64,000 nt of DNA. It comes from Paractinoplanes ovalisporus (GTDB lineage: Bacteria > Actinomycetota > Actinomycetes > Mycobacteriales > Micromonosporaceae). Positions 1 to 6,974 of this stretch are shown in pieces. Below the pieces are notes generated by a model. The model was not told where the DNA came from. It did not search any database and was given only the letters and a program-made list of their open reading frames with translations. The stretch lies in the NCBI RefSeq assembly GCF_016834655.1, contig NZ_JAENHP010000008.1, forward strand, positions 62,001-126,000, written 5' to 3'. Position numbers and translations under genes: made by a program. Position 1 is the first letter of the stretch, and each line of letters opens with the position of its first letter.

Positions 1-320
1 AGCCCCTGCTGGGTGGGTGCGCTGAGGGTGACGCCGTCGGCGGCGATGTCGAGCCGGTACGACTCCGGCGACTTCACCTCGTCGGAGTCGTCCAGGTGGA
101 GGCGGACGGCACCGTCCTCGCCCCGGGGCACCGGGAAGCCGGTGGACCGGCGCAGCACCTCGGCCAGTTCATCGGCGACGGCGGCGGCCGCGGGGGCGGC
201 GCTCACCGACACATCGGACGTGATCCGGAAGTCGGCGGAAGCGTCGGGCCGGACCGAAGCCGGCAGCGGAATGACGTCGCCGAGTTGTCTCATCGTGGGA
301 GCGCTCACGCGAGAAACCAT
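1..320 (-). CDS. Beta-N-acetylhexosaminidase (GH20), N-terminal fragment
   Basis: Partial gene running off the left edge; about 106 N-terminal residues are visible. Read on the minus strand it gives the N-terminal beta-domain typical of GH20 exo-hexosaminidases: an early VIPLPASV stretch, a helix with ADELAEVLRRSTGFPVP, then VRLHLDD and SYRLDIAADGVTLSAPTQQG, which is the usual lead-in to the GLFRG step before the catalytic barrel. These enzymes release terminal GlcNAc/GalNAc from glycans or chitin fragments. The catalytic Asp-Glu pair lies outside the window. I chose the ATG at 320 because GGAAAG lies 7 nt before it; ATGs at 335 and 293 are in frame and possible. No signal peptide is evident, which would fit a cytoplasmic enzyme. 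The gene is divergent from the GNAT gene, with only about 13 bp between the starts. Confidence 0.75.
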   Translation of the reverse strand, partial: MVSRVSAPTMRQLGDVIPLPASVRPDASADFRITSDVSVSAAPAAAAVADELAEVLRRSTGFPVPRGEDGAVRLHLDDSDEVKSPESYRLDIAADGVTLSAPTQQG

Positions 321-333
321 AAACTGTCTTTCC

Positions 334-867
334 ATGTCGATCACGACCCGTCGCGCCGGAGATGCCGACACCGAACTACTGCACGATCTGGCCGAACGGA
401 CGTTCGGGCTGGCCTGTCCGCCCGGAACGCTGCAGGCGGACATCGACGCGTTCATCGCCACGCACCTGTCGGTGGCGAGTTTCCGCGACTACCTCGCCGA
501 CCCCGCGCGGGTGCTGCTGCTGGCCTACGACGAGGACCGGCCGGTCGGCTATTCGATGCTGGTCCGCGGCCCGATCAAGGACCCGGACGTGGCCGCCGTC
601 GTGGACGAGACCGTCAGCATCGAGCTGAGCAAGTTCTACCTGGCGCCGGAGCGGCACGGCTCGGGCGCGGCGGCCGCCCTGATGACCGCGACCTTGGCCG
701 AGGCCGCCGCGACCGGGGCGGCGTTCTGCTGGCTGGGCGTCAACCAGCAGAACGTACGGGCCGGTCGGTTCTACGCGAAGAACGGCTTCGAGATCGCCGG
801 CACCAAGCGCTTCCTGGTCGGCGCCGAGTGGCACGACGACCACATTCGCCTGCGCCCTCTCCCCTGA
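334..867 (+). CDS. GNAT-family N-acetyltransferase
   Basis: 177 residues, the usual size of a single-domain GNAT. It opens with SITTRRAGDADTELLHDLAERTF, a typical beta1-alpha1 start. The central strands (VLLLAYDEDRPVGYSMLV, VSIELSKFYLAPE) lead into the acetyl-CoA pyrophosphate loop PERHGSGAAAALM, a variant of Q/RxxGxG/A. The last part (FCWLGVNQQNVRAGRFYAKNGFE) matches the motif B region with the conserved Asn-x-x-A-x-x-F-Y. It should transfer an acetyl group from acetyl-CoA to an unknown amine. The start is ATG at 334; no clear ribosome binding site precedes it, so a leaderless transcript is possible. The open frame extends upstream but lies there over the GH20 gene. Confidence 0.8.
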   Translation: MSITTRRAGDADTELLHDLAERTFGLACPPGTLQADIDAFIATHLSVASFRDYLADPARVLLLAYDEDRPVGYSMLVRGPIKDPDVAAVVDETVSIELSKFYLAPERHGSGAAAALMTATLAEAAATGAAFCWLGVNQQNVRAGRFYAKNGFEIAGTKRFLVGAEWHDDHIRLRPLP

Positions 868-891
868 CCAGCCCGCCCCGGCCCGACGCCG

Positions 892-1320
892 CGCTCCGAC
901 GGGCTGGGCGTGCTCGGCACGATCTCGTCGCGATCCGACGGGCCGGACGCGCACGGCACAATGTCATCGCGCTCGGACGGGCCCGACGTGCACGGCCCGA
1001 TGTCGCCGCGCTCAGACAGGCCGGGTGTGCACGGCCCGATCTCGTCGCGCTCGGACAGGCCGGGTGTGCACGGCCCGATCTCGTCGCGCTCGGACAGGCC
1101 GGGTGTGCACGGCCCGATCTCGTCGCGCTCGGACAGGCCGGGTGTGCATGGCCCGATCTCGTCGCGCTCGGACAGGCCGGGTGTGCACGGCCCAATGTCG
1201 CCACGATTGGACTGGCCATACATGCACGGCCCGATGTCATCGCGCTCCGACAGGCCGGACGCGCTCGACACGATCTCGTCGCGCTCGGAACGGCCAGGGC
1301 TCGATCGGCTGGGGAGCGGC
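892..1320. repeat. 39-bp tandem repeat array (about 11 units)
   Basis: Units begin at 892, 931, 970, 1009, 1048, 1087, 1126, 1165, 1204, 1243 and (degenerate) 1282, exactly 39 bp apart. The four units from 1048 to 1203 are almost identical; the flanks diverge, as expected for a minisatellite that expands in its centre. Because 39 is a multiple of 3 the array is open in several frames on both strands, but no frame has a convincing start or ribosome binding site. I read it as intergenic DNA between the GNAT gene and the convergent SGNH hydrolase gene. Confidence 0.9.
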
Positions 1321-1381
1321 TCGATGTCGATGCGCTCGGGGCGGGCGGTTGATCGTGGTAGGGGTAGGTGGTTCCAGGCGC

Positions 1382-1419
1382 ATTGCCCGCCCTCCCAGGG
1401 GGTCCCCCACCAGGGCAAT
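1382..1419. other. Inverted repeat around a G5-T-C5 palindrome
   Basis: ATTGCCC at 1382-1388 is matched by GGGCAAT at 1413-1419, and the centre holds the 11-bp palindrome GGGGGTCCCCC at 1398-1408. It lies between the 39-bp repeat array and the DnaA-box pair. It could form a hairpin in RNA or a cruciform in DNA. No T-tract follows, so a classic intrinsic terminator is unlikely. Confidence 0.5.
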
Positions 1420-1463
1420 TGTGGCAGAAATGGCCGATCAACGCGGGGCCGGACTGGCTGCGC

Positions 1464-1489
1464 TGTGGATAACTTCCTGGTGTGGATAA
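1464..1489 (-). promoter_or_regulatory. Pair of perfect DnaA boxes, 17 bp apart
   Basis: TGTGGATAA occurs at 1464-1472 and again at 1481-1489, both the exact complement of the DnaA consensus TTATCCACA, in the same orientation with a start-to-start offset of 17 bp. The same arrangement recurs at 44302-44327. It lies in a gene-free stretch and is not accompanied by dnaA/dnaN genes or a dense box cluster, so it is not oriC. A DnaA-titrating or regulatory site is possible. Confidence 0.6.
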
Positions 1490-1567
1490 CCCGCGGCTCG
1501 GTGTCGGGCCGGCGAGGCGGGCGTTGACCTCACGCCGAGGCTGCACGATGCGGGCTCGACGGGTGGG

Positions 1568-2320
1568 TCAGGCGGGGGTGATGTCGGCCCACTCGACGAA
1601 CTTGCCGGTGCGGTTGTCGCCGGAGGAACGGCCGCGGAAACGGCGGTTGAGCCAGGGCAGGACGTGTTCGCGGTAATAGCGCGCCTCGGCCAGCACCTTG
1701 CGGCTCTCGGCCGGGCCGGGGGCGATCACGTGGGCGGCGCGTTCGTAGCCCAGCGCCCGGAGCACCAGGCTGGCGACCCGGGTGTGGCCGGCCGCGTTGA
1801 GGTGGAGGCGGTCGGGTGACCAGTAGCCGGCCCGGCGGATCTCGGCGTCGTGGAAGACGTCGACGAACGTGACGTCGTAGCGCTTCGCGAGCTCGATCGC
1901 CGACTGGGTGAGCTGTTCGCCGCGGCGGCGCATCACTCCGCCCAGCGGCAGCCGGTCGGACGGGTCGCCGCCGCTGAGCAGGACCATCCGCACGCCGGCC
2001 TCGGCACAGCGCTGGATGGCCTTCTCGGTCAGCTCGGCCAGGCGCAGCATGTCACCGCCGGGACGCAGCATGTCGTTGCCGCCGCCGTTGAGCGTCAGCA
2101 TCGTGGGCCGCGGCGACAGCGCCAGCGCGGCGTCGAGTTGCTCGTGGACGATCGGCTCGAGCAGGCGGCCCCGGATGGCGAGGTTCGCGTATTGCACCGT
2201 CTCGCCCTCGCCCGCGGCCAGCCCGGCGGCAACCAGGTCGGCCCAGCCGCGTACCGAGCCGTCGGGCTGTTCGTCGCCCACGCCCTCGGTGAAACTGTCG
2301 CCGATCGCCACGTATCGCAT
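1568..2320 (-). CDS. SGNH/GDSL-family hydrolase
   Basis: About 250 residues, cytoplasmic (no signal peptide). All SGNH blocks are visible: block I near the N-terminus (VAIGDSFTEG, nucleophile Ser), block II Gly in ANLAIRGR, block III Asn in LNGGGNDML, and block V DRLHLNAAGH with the catalytic Asp and His. It is likely an esterase or lipase acting on an unknown acyl substrate. GGGAGGG lies about 10 nt upstream of the ATG at 2320; an in-frame GTG at 2323 is an alternative. The C-terminal extension after the DxxH block (about 60 residues, YYREHVLPWLNRRFRGRSS) is usual in actinobacterial members. It converges on the repeat array. Confidence 0.85.
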   Translation of the reverse strand: MRYVAIGDSFTEGVGDEQPDGSVRGWADLVAAGLAAGEGETVQYANLAIRGRLLEPIVHEQLDAALALSPRPTMLTLNGGGNDMLRPGGDMLRLAELTEKAIQRCAEAGVRMVLLSGGDPSDRLPLGGVMRRRGEQLTQSAIELAKRYDVTFVDVFHDAEIRRAGYWSPDRLHLNAAGHTRVASLVLRALGYERAAHVIAPGPAESRKVLAEARYYREHVLPWLNRRFRGRSSGDNRTGKFVEWADITPA

Positions 2321-2323
2321 CAC

Positions 2324-2857
2324 GCCGAAACCCTCCCGTGCCGCCCCGTCACCACCCCGGTGTCGTCACCCGGGGCGCATCGGCCGAGGCTATCGGACCG
2401 CCCCGTCCGAACGGCCCGATTCGCGACCGGCGTCACCATCACCCGACCACCGGCCCACCCTCGCGGACCCGACGAACATGCGACAGACGGCGGCGTCGTC
2501 ACCCGACCGCGGACACGCCCTCGTCGACCCGACGCGCACCCGAAGTCGGGCGCCATCACCACCCGACCCCGAGCGCACCACGCCGACCCGGCAACGACAT
2601 CACCACACCAACCGCGGACAGACCCCACGCCAAGCCAGAGCACACCCGACAAGCAGCCCCGCCATCACCGACCCAGGGCACACCCCGCGCTGACCCGGCA
2701 AGCGGCGCCACCCCACCCAGCTGCGGAAACACCGAACGCCGACTCAGCGCACCCAGAAACGGCGCCACCGTCGGCCGATCAGTGGACGCACCCACAGCCA
2801 CCCACGAGCGCCCCAGCGTCAACCCGGCAGCGCGAGCACCCGGCGGCGTGGACGCTG
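2324..2857. other. Gene-free, C/A-rich low-complexity stretch
   Basis: About 530 bp between the SGNH hydrolase and the luciferase-like gene, with no supportable gene. Words such as CACCCGACC and GCGGACA recur irregularly. The plus strand is strongly asymmetric: the 60 bases from 2581 hold by hand count 28 C, 18 A, 13 G and 1 T. Open frames here are a by-product of that composition. The promoter of the SGNH hydrolase gene must lie at the left end. Confidence 0.6.
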
Positions 2858-3688
2858 TCAGTCGACCAGAGGGCGGATCTCTTCGGCGACCCAGCGGGCG
2901 TAGGCCGCGGGGTCTTCGCCGGGCACCGGCTGGAGGATCACCTTGCTCGCGCCGGCCGCCACGAACTCGGCCACGCCGGCGGCGATCTCGGCGGGACTGC
3001 CGGATACGCCGGGATAGTCGGCCTTGTAGACCAGCGCGTCGGCCGCCAGCTTCTCGGCCGCGCCGGGGCCGGTGAGGGCGGGCAGGAACACGACGATCTG
3101 GGCGTCGGTCACCACCTTGGCCGCCTCGGCGACCTGGGCGGGGCTGGTGCCGCCGGAGAGGACCACGGCGTCGCCCACCTCGCCGGCCAGCGCGATCGTC
3201 TTGGGGCCGCCGGCGGCGACCGAGAGCAGCGGCGGGACGGCGGGCGGCCAGTCGAGCTTGACGTTGTCGAGCTTCACATAGCGCCCCTCGACCGTGACCG
3301 ACTCGCCGTGGAGCAGGGCGCGCAGGGCGGTCGCGTATTCGCGCAGGAGCGTCAGCGGCGACGCGGCCCGGGCGCCGACCTGACCCATCCATTCCTGCAC
3401 GCCGTGCCCGATGCCGGGCAGGGCCCGCTCGCCGAACATGCGGCCCAGGGTGGCGACCTCCATCGCCAGGGACGCGACGTTGCGGAACGGGACCGGCATG
3501 ATGCCGACGCCGACGCGCAGATTTTCGGTCCAGGCCAGAGCGGCCGTGGAGGCGGTGAGACCTCCGTTGAGAAAGCAGTCTTCCCACAGCCACAGCTCTT
3601 CGAGGCCGGCCTGATCGGCGGCCTGAGCGACGGAGCGCAGGGACTCGGGCGGATTGCTCGGCAGGAAGATCGCACCGATGGTCGTCAT
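2858..3688 (-). CDS. Luciferase-like monooxygenase (LLM) family oxidoreductase
   Basis: 276 residues from the ATG at 3688, where the family-typical TTIGAIFLPSNPPESLRSVA begins; the frame continues 10 codons upstream without conserved sequence. Typical features of the bacterial luciferase/F420-dependent group follow: AADQAGLEELWLWEDCF after strand 1, ENLRVGVGIMPVPFRNVASLAMEVATL, a GIGHGVQEWM substrate-loop segment, and VPPLLSVAAGGPKTIALAGEVGDAVVLS near the C-terminus, which holds the flavin/F420 phosphate-binding glycines. It probably uses reduced F420 or FMN in a TIM barrel; the substrate is unknown. The gene stands alone, in tandem with the SGNH hydrolase gene but more than 500 bp from it. 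Confidence 0.85.
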   Translation of the reverse strand: MTTIGAIFLPSNPPESLRSVAQAADQAGLEELWLWEDCFLNGGLTASTAALAWTENLRVGVGIMPVPFRNVASLAMEVATLGRMFGERALPGIGHGVQEWMGQVGARAASPLTLLREYATALRALLHGESVTVEGRYVKLDNVKLDWPPAVPPLLSVAAGGPKTIALAGEVGDAVVLSGGTSPAQVAEAAKVVTDAQIVVFLPALTGPGAAEKLAADALVYKADYPGVSGSPAEIAAGVAEFVAAGASKVILQPVPGEDPAAYARWVAEEIRPLVD

Positions 3689-4049
3689 GGACCCGATTCT
3701 GCACGGACCCCCTGACATTTTCCGGTGTCCCCGGTCCGACGTGATCCATCGGCACGCCGACGATCCAGGAGCCTGAAAGTGTGACCACCGCCACTATTAA
3801 GGCCCTACGAAGTGCCTCGGAATCGCACCGCGCGCGCCCGGCGGATCGAAGGCGCAGGTCATGGCGTCGCGAGCACTGATCGCCGCGCGTGCCGTCGTGG
3901 TTGAGGCCTCGGTGCCCGGAGATTTCGTCCAAGCGCGGGCGTGGCCGACGCCGGAAAAGTGTCAGAGGTGGTCGATAGCTTCCGTCATGCGGATCGGCGC
4001 CACGGGGGCGCCGATCCGTCCAACAAGGCCGACCACCCATCAGGCGGAT
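3689..4049. other. Intergenic stretch, no gene seen
   Basis: About 360 bp between the luciferase-like gene and the WYL 3'-end remnants. It contains the promoter side of the luciferase-like gene. I see no open frame with a plausible start, no clear terminator and no repeat. Confidence 0.5.
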
Positions 4050-4205
4050 CCGCGCAGCAAAACGGGTAGAGGCGGCGCGCTCGGGCTCGCAACTGCTCGG
4101 GCGCGAGTCAAGCGGTAGTAGAGGTAGCGCGCAGGGTCACAACTGCTCGGGCGACTCGATCGTGAACGGCACGCCGACCAACCCAGATCGCCGGTGTTCA
4201 GCAAA
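4050..4205 (-). pseudogene. Decayed tandem copies of the WYL-regulator 3' end
   Basis: Just downstream of the intact WYL regulator gene its 3' end is repeated. At about 4109-4205 the minus strand reads NTGDLGW, then after a short deletion VPFTIESPEQL in another frame, matching NTDDLGW...VPFTIESPEEL of the intact gene (DNA 4264-4350 region). The 22-base stretch around CTCGGGCGACTCGATCG is identical in both. A third, more decayed copy at about 4050-4108 again ends in codons for LLRGSA with CCGCGCAGCA shared. The copies are in the same orientation as the gene and have no start codons, so they are remnants of partial tandem duplication. Confidence 0.7.
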
Positions 4206-4215
4206 GACGGCCGGC

Positions 4216-5172
4216 CTACGAAGCGGAACCGCGCAGCAGGGTCTCGGCGGTGGCACGCACCTGAGTCCGCAACTCCTCGGGCGACTCGATCGTGAACGGC
4301 ACGCCCAGCACCCCGACCACCATCACCGGCCAGCCCAGGTCGTCGGTGTTCATGTGCATCCGGCACGACACCTCCGAGATCTCGTCGACCGTGCCGTAGT
4401 GGCCGATCATCGCGCGCACCGTCGACGCGGGTGTTTCGAAGAGGACCGCGACGTCGTAGCGGGCCGGGATCCTCGACATGCGGGAACGCAGCCACTCCGC
4501 CGGGTCACCGCCGGGGATCTCGCGCGGCCGGAAGCGGGCGCCGGTCAGGGCGGGCGTGTCCAGGCGGTCGACGCGGAAGCTGCGCCAGTCGCCGCGGTCG
4601 AGGTCCCAGGCGACCAGGTACCAGCGGCGGCCGATCGGCACCAGGTGGTGCGGCTCCACGTAGCGCGACGACGCCGCGCCCTCGCGCGGCGCGTAGTCGA
4701 AACGCAGCCGCTCCTCGCCCCGGCACGCCATGGCCAGGGTGGTCAGCACCGTGGCGTCCAGCGTCGGACCGCCGCCGAAGACGCCGGGCGCGGTCACTGC
4801 CCGCAACGCGTCGATGCGACGGCGCAGCCGGGGCGGCAGCAGTTGGATGACCTTGGCCAACGCCCGTACGGAAGTCTCCTCGAACCCGGCGACCGCACCC
4901 GCCGCCGCCGTCCGGAGCCCGACCGCGATCGCGACCGCCTCATCGTCGTCGAGCAGCAGCGGAGGCACCGCCGCGCCCGCCTGCAACTGGTAGCCCCCGG
5001 CCACGCCGCGGCTGGCGTCGACCGGATAGCCCAGCTCGCGCAGCCGGTCGACGTCGCGCCGCAGGGTCCGCGGGCTCACCTCGAGCCGGTCCGCGAGTTC
5101 CGAACCCGGCCAGTAACGGTGGGTCTGAAGCAGGGACAGCAGCCGCAGCATCCGGGCACTCGTGTTCGCCAT
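4216..5172 (-). CDS. HTH-WYL family transcriptional regulator (YafY-like)
   Basis: 318 residues. The N-terminal winged helix (ARMLRLLSLLQTHRYW, then ELADRLEVSPRTLRRDVDRL, LGYPVDASRGVAGGYQL) is the DeoR-type HTH_11 domain. The WYL domain follows, with RRWYLVAWDLDRGDWRSFRVDRL in its core and the WCX extension at the C-terminus. WYL domains bind nucleotide or nucleic-acid-like ligands and control the HTH. I start at the ATG at 5172 (MANTSARML), since codons upstream are not conserved in character. It is divergent from the DrrAB-type exporter, with about 60 bp between the starts, so it probably regulates that operon and itself. Partial copies of its 3' end follow it. Confidence 0.85.
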   Translation of the reverse strand: MANTSARMLRLLSLLQTHRYWPGSELADRLEVSPRTLRRDVDRLRELGYPVDASRGVAGGYQLQAGAAVPPLLLDDDEAVAIAVGLRTAAAGAVAGFEETSVRALAKVIQLLPPRLRRRIDALRAVTAPGVFGGGPTLDATVLTTLAMACRGEERLRFDYAPREGAASSRYVEPHHLVPIGRRWYLVAWDLDRGDWRSFRVDRLDTPALTGARFRPREIPGGDPAEWLRSRMSRIPARYDVAVLFETPASTVRAMIGHYGTVDEISEVSCRMHMNTDDLGWPVMVVGVLGVPFTIESPEELRTQVRATAETLLRGSAS

Positions 5173-5234
5173 GGATCCAGACTCCGCCGCATTGAGGTCA
5201 GAAAGTGGCCGCAAGCGACCCTAGCTTGGAAAAC

Positions 5235-6209
5235 ATGATTCAGACACAGGGGCTCACCAAGCACTTCAAGGACGTGCGGGCGGTGGACGGCATCGATCTG
5301 CGGGTCGAGCCGGGTGAACTGGTCGCGCTGCTCGGCCCGAACGGCGCCGGCAAGTCGACGACGCTGCGCATGCTCACCACGCTGATCCCGCCGACCTCGG
5401 GGACGGCCCGGGTGGCCGGTTTCGACGTGGTGCGGCAGCAGCGCGAGGTGCGGCTGCGGATCGGCTACATCGGGCAGGGCAACGGTGCCGGCCACAGCCA
5501 GCGCGGCCGCGACGAACTGATCAGTCAGGGGCGGGCGTACGGGCTCAAGGTGCCCGACGCCCGGGCCCGAGCCGCCACGCTGGTCGAGTCCCTGGGTCTG
5601 TCCGAAGTGGCCGACCGGCGCGTGTCGAGCCTGTCCGGCGGGCAGCGCCGCCGGCTGGACATCGCGATGGGCCTGATCCACGCGCCCGACCTGCTCTTCC
5701 TCGACGAGCCGTCGACCGGTCTGGATCCGCAGAACCGCGCGAACCTGCAGGAGCACATCCTCGACCTGCGGGCCCGGCACGAGACGACGATCGTGCTGAC
5801 CACGCACTACCTCGACGAGGCGGACTCGATGGCCGAGCGGGTGATCGTCATCGACCACGGGCGGATCATCGCGGACGACAGCCCGGCGCGGCTCAAGGCC
5901 GAGCATGTGGGCGACCGGATCATCCTCGGGTTCGACCACGAGACGGACGCGGCGAGCGCGGCCTCGGTGCTGGGCGGGCTTTCCCCCGTACGGGAAGGAG
6001 TTCGGCTCTTGATCTCGACGCAGGAGGCACCGAGGCGCGTCACCGGAATCCTGGACGACCTGCGCGCGCACGGTCGCCCGGCGGCGGAGGTCGAGGTGGT
6101 GCGCCCGACGCTCGACGACGTCTTCCTGACCCTGACCGGCCGCAGCCTGCGTGAGGGCGGCGCCGCACCGGAATCCGCCGGCAGCACCGACGAGCTCGTG
6201 GAGGTCTGA
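5235..6209 (+). CDS. Daunorubicin-resistance-type ABC transporter ATP-binding protein (DrrA family)
   Basis: 324 residues. It has the Walker A LLGPNGAGKST, Q-loop region (IGYIGQGNG), signature LSGGQRRRLDIAMGL, Walker B LLFLDEPSTGLDP and the switch His in VLTTHYLDEAD. The C-terminal extension after HGRIIADDSP, ending with EVVRPTLDDVFLTLTGRSL, is diagnostic of the DrrA/NodI drug-export subfamily. It should energise export through the membrane partner encoded 3 bp downstream. The start is ATG at 5235. It is probably controlled by the divergent WYL regulator. Confidence 0.92.
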   Translation: MIQTQGLTKHFKDVRAVDGIDLRVEPGELVALLGPNGAGKSTTLRMLTTLIPPTSGTARVAGFDVVRQQREVRLRIGYIGQGNGAGHSQRGRDELISQGRAYGLKVPDARARAATLVESLGLSEVADRRVSSLSGGQRRRLDIAMGLIHAPDLLFLDEPSTGLDPQNRANLQEHILDLRARHETTIVLTTHYLDEADSMAERVIVIDHGRIIADDSPARLKAEHVGDRIILGFDHETDAASAASVLGGLSPVREGVRLLISTQEAPRRVTGILDDLRAHGRPAAEVEVVRPTLDDVFLTLTGRSLREGGAAPESAGSTDELVEV

Positions 6210-6212
6210 GCC

Positions 6213-6947
6213 GTGACCACGCTGATCACCGACACCCGTACCGTCTTCAGCCGCGAGCTGCGGCCCGTGCTCCGGGACCCGTTCACGATCATCTTCTCGA
6301 TGGTGCAGCCGCTGGTCTTCCTGGCGCTGTTCACGCCGCTGCTGCCGGACGACTCGCTGCAGTGGTTCGTGCCCGGCATCATCGTGATGTCCTGCCTGTT
6401 CGCGTCGTCGATGACCGGTTCCAACCTGCTCTTCGAGATCCAGACCGGTTCGCACGAGCGGATGCTGGTCACCCCGCTGCGGCGGCCGGCCCTGCTGATC
6501 GGGCGCGCGCTCAAGGAGATCGTCCCGATGTTCGCGCAGGCCGCCCTGATCGTGGCCGTCTGTGTTCCGTTCGGGTTCCGGTTCAACCTCGTGGGCGCGG
6601 TGCTCGGGCTGATCATCCTGGCCACGTTCTGCATCGGGCTCGGCGCTCTGTCGTACACGCTGGCTCTGGCCTCGAAGAACCAGGAGTGGCTGTTCTGGAC
6701 CGTGCAGCAGACCCTGATCTTCCCGTTGCTGCTGCTGGCGGGTGTGCTGCTGCCGATCGAGAACGGGCCGGGCTGGCTGCGGGCGCTGGCCAAGGGAAAC
6801 CCGCTGAGCTATGTCGTGGACGCCGAGCGGACGCTGTTCAACGGCGAGATCTGGACGTCGGCCACGCTGAGCGGGCTGATCGCCGCGGCCGCCACCGCCA
6901 CCCTCGGGTTGTGGGCCGGGGTGAGGGCGATGCGCCGGTCGGACTGA
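6213..6947 (+). CDS. ABC-2 type transporter permease (DrrB family)
   Basis: 244 residues from a GTG start 3 bp after the ATPase stop, so translation is likely coupled. The protein has six predicted membrane segments, including PFTIIFSMVQPLVFLALFTPLL, WFVPGIIVMSCLFASSMTG, FGFRFNLVGAVLGLIILATFCIG and LIFPLLLLAGVLLPIENGP. The motif LTHERMLVTPLRRPALLIGR-like cytoplasmic loop (here SHERMLVTPLRRPALL) is characteristic of ABC-2 exporters. It forms the membrane half of the DrrAB-type efflux system, for an unknown amphiphilic substrate or drug. Confidence 0.9.
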   Translation: MTTLITDTRTVFSRELRPVLRDPFTIIFSMVQPLVFLALFTPLLPDDSLQWFVPGIIVMSCLFASSMTGSNLLFEIQTGSHERMLVTPLRRPALLIGRALKEIVPMFAQAALIVAVCVPFGFRFNLVGAVLGLIILATFCIGLGALSYTLALASKNQEWLFWTVQQTLIFPLLLLAGVLLPIENGPGWLRALAKGNPLSYVVDAERTLFNGEIWTSATLSGLIAAAATATLGLWAGVRAMRRSD

Positions 6948-6974
6948 GGTGCGTGCAGTCGATACCGTCGGCGG

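Noticed and set aside
892..1320. CRISPR-like regular repeat
   Set aside because: Units are contiguous with no spacers; it is a tandem repeat.
1464..1489. Replication origin
   Set aside because: Only two DnaA boxes, no AT-rich unwinding element and no dnaA, dnaN or rpmH nearby.
740..1546. Long open frames on both strands across the 39-bp repeat
   Set aside because: They arise because 39 is a multiple of 3; none has a ribosome binding site or non-repetitive domain.
1850..3715. 621-codon plus-strand open frame
   Set aside because: It lies antisense to the SGNH and luciferase-like genes and across the low-complexity gap; its sequence has no fold features.
5173..5234. A defined promoter or WYL operator between the regulator and the exporter
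   Set aside because: The 62 bp must contain regulatory sites, but no dyad or well-spaced -35/-10 pair stands out.
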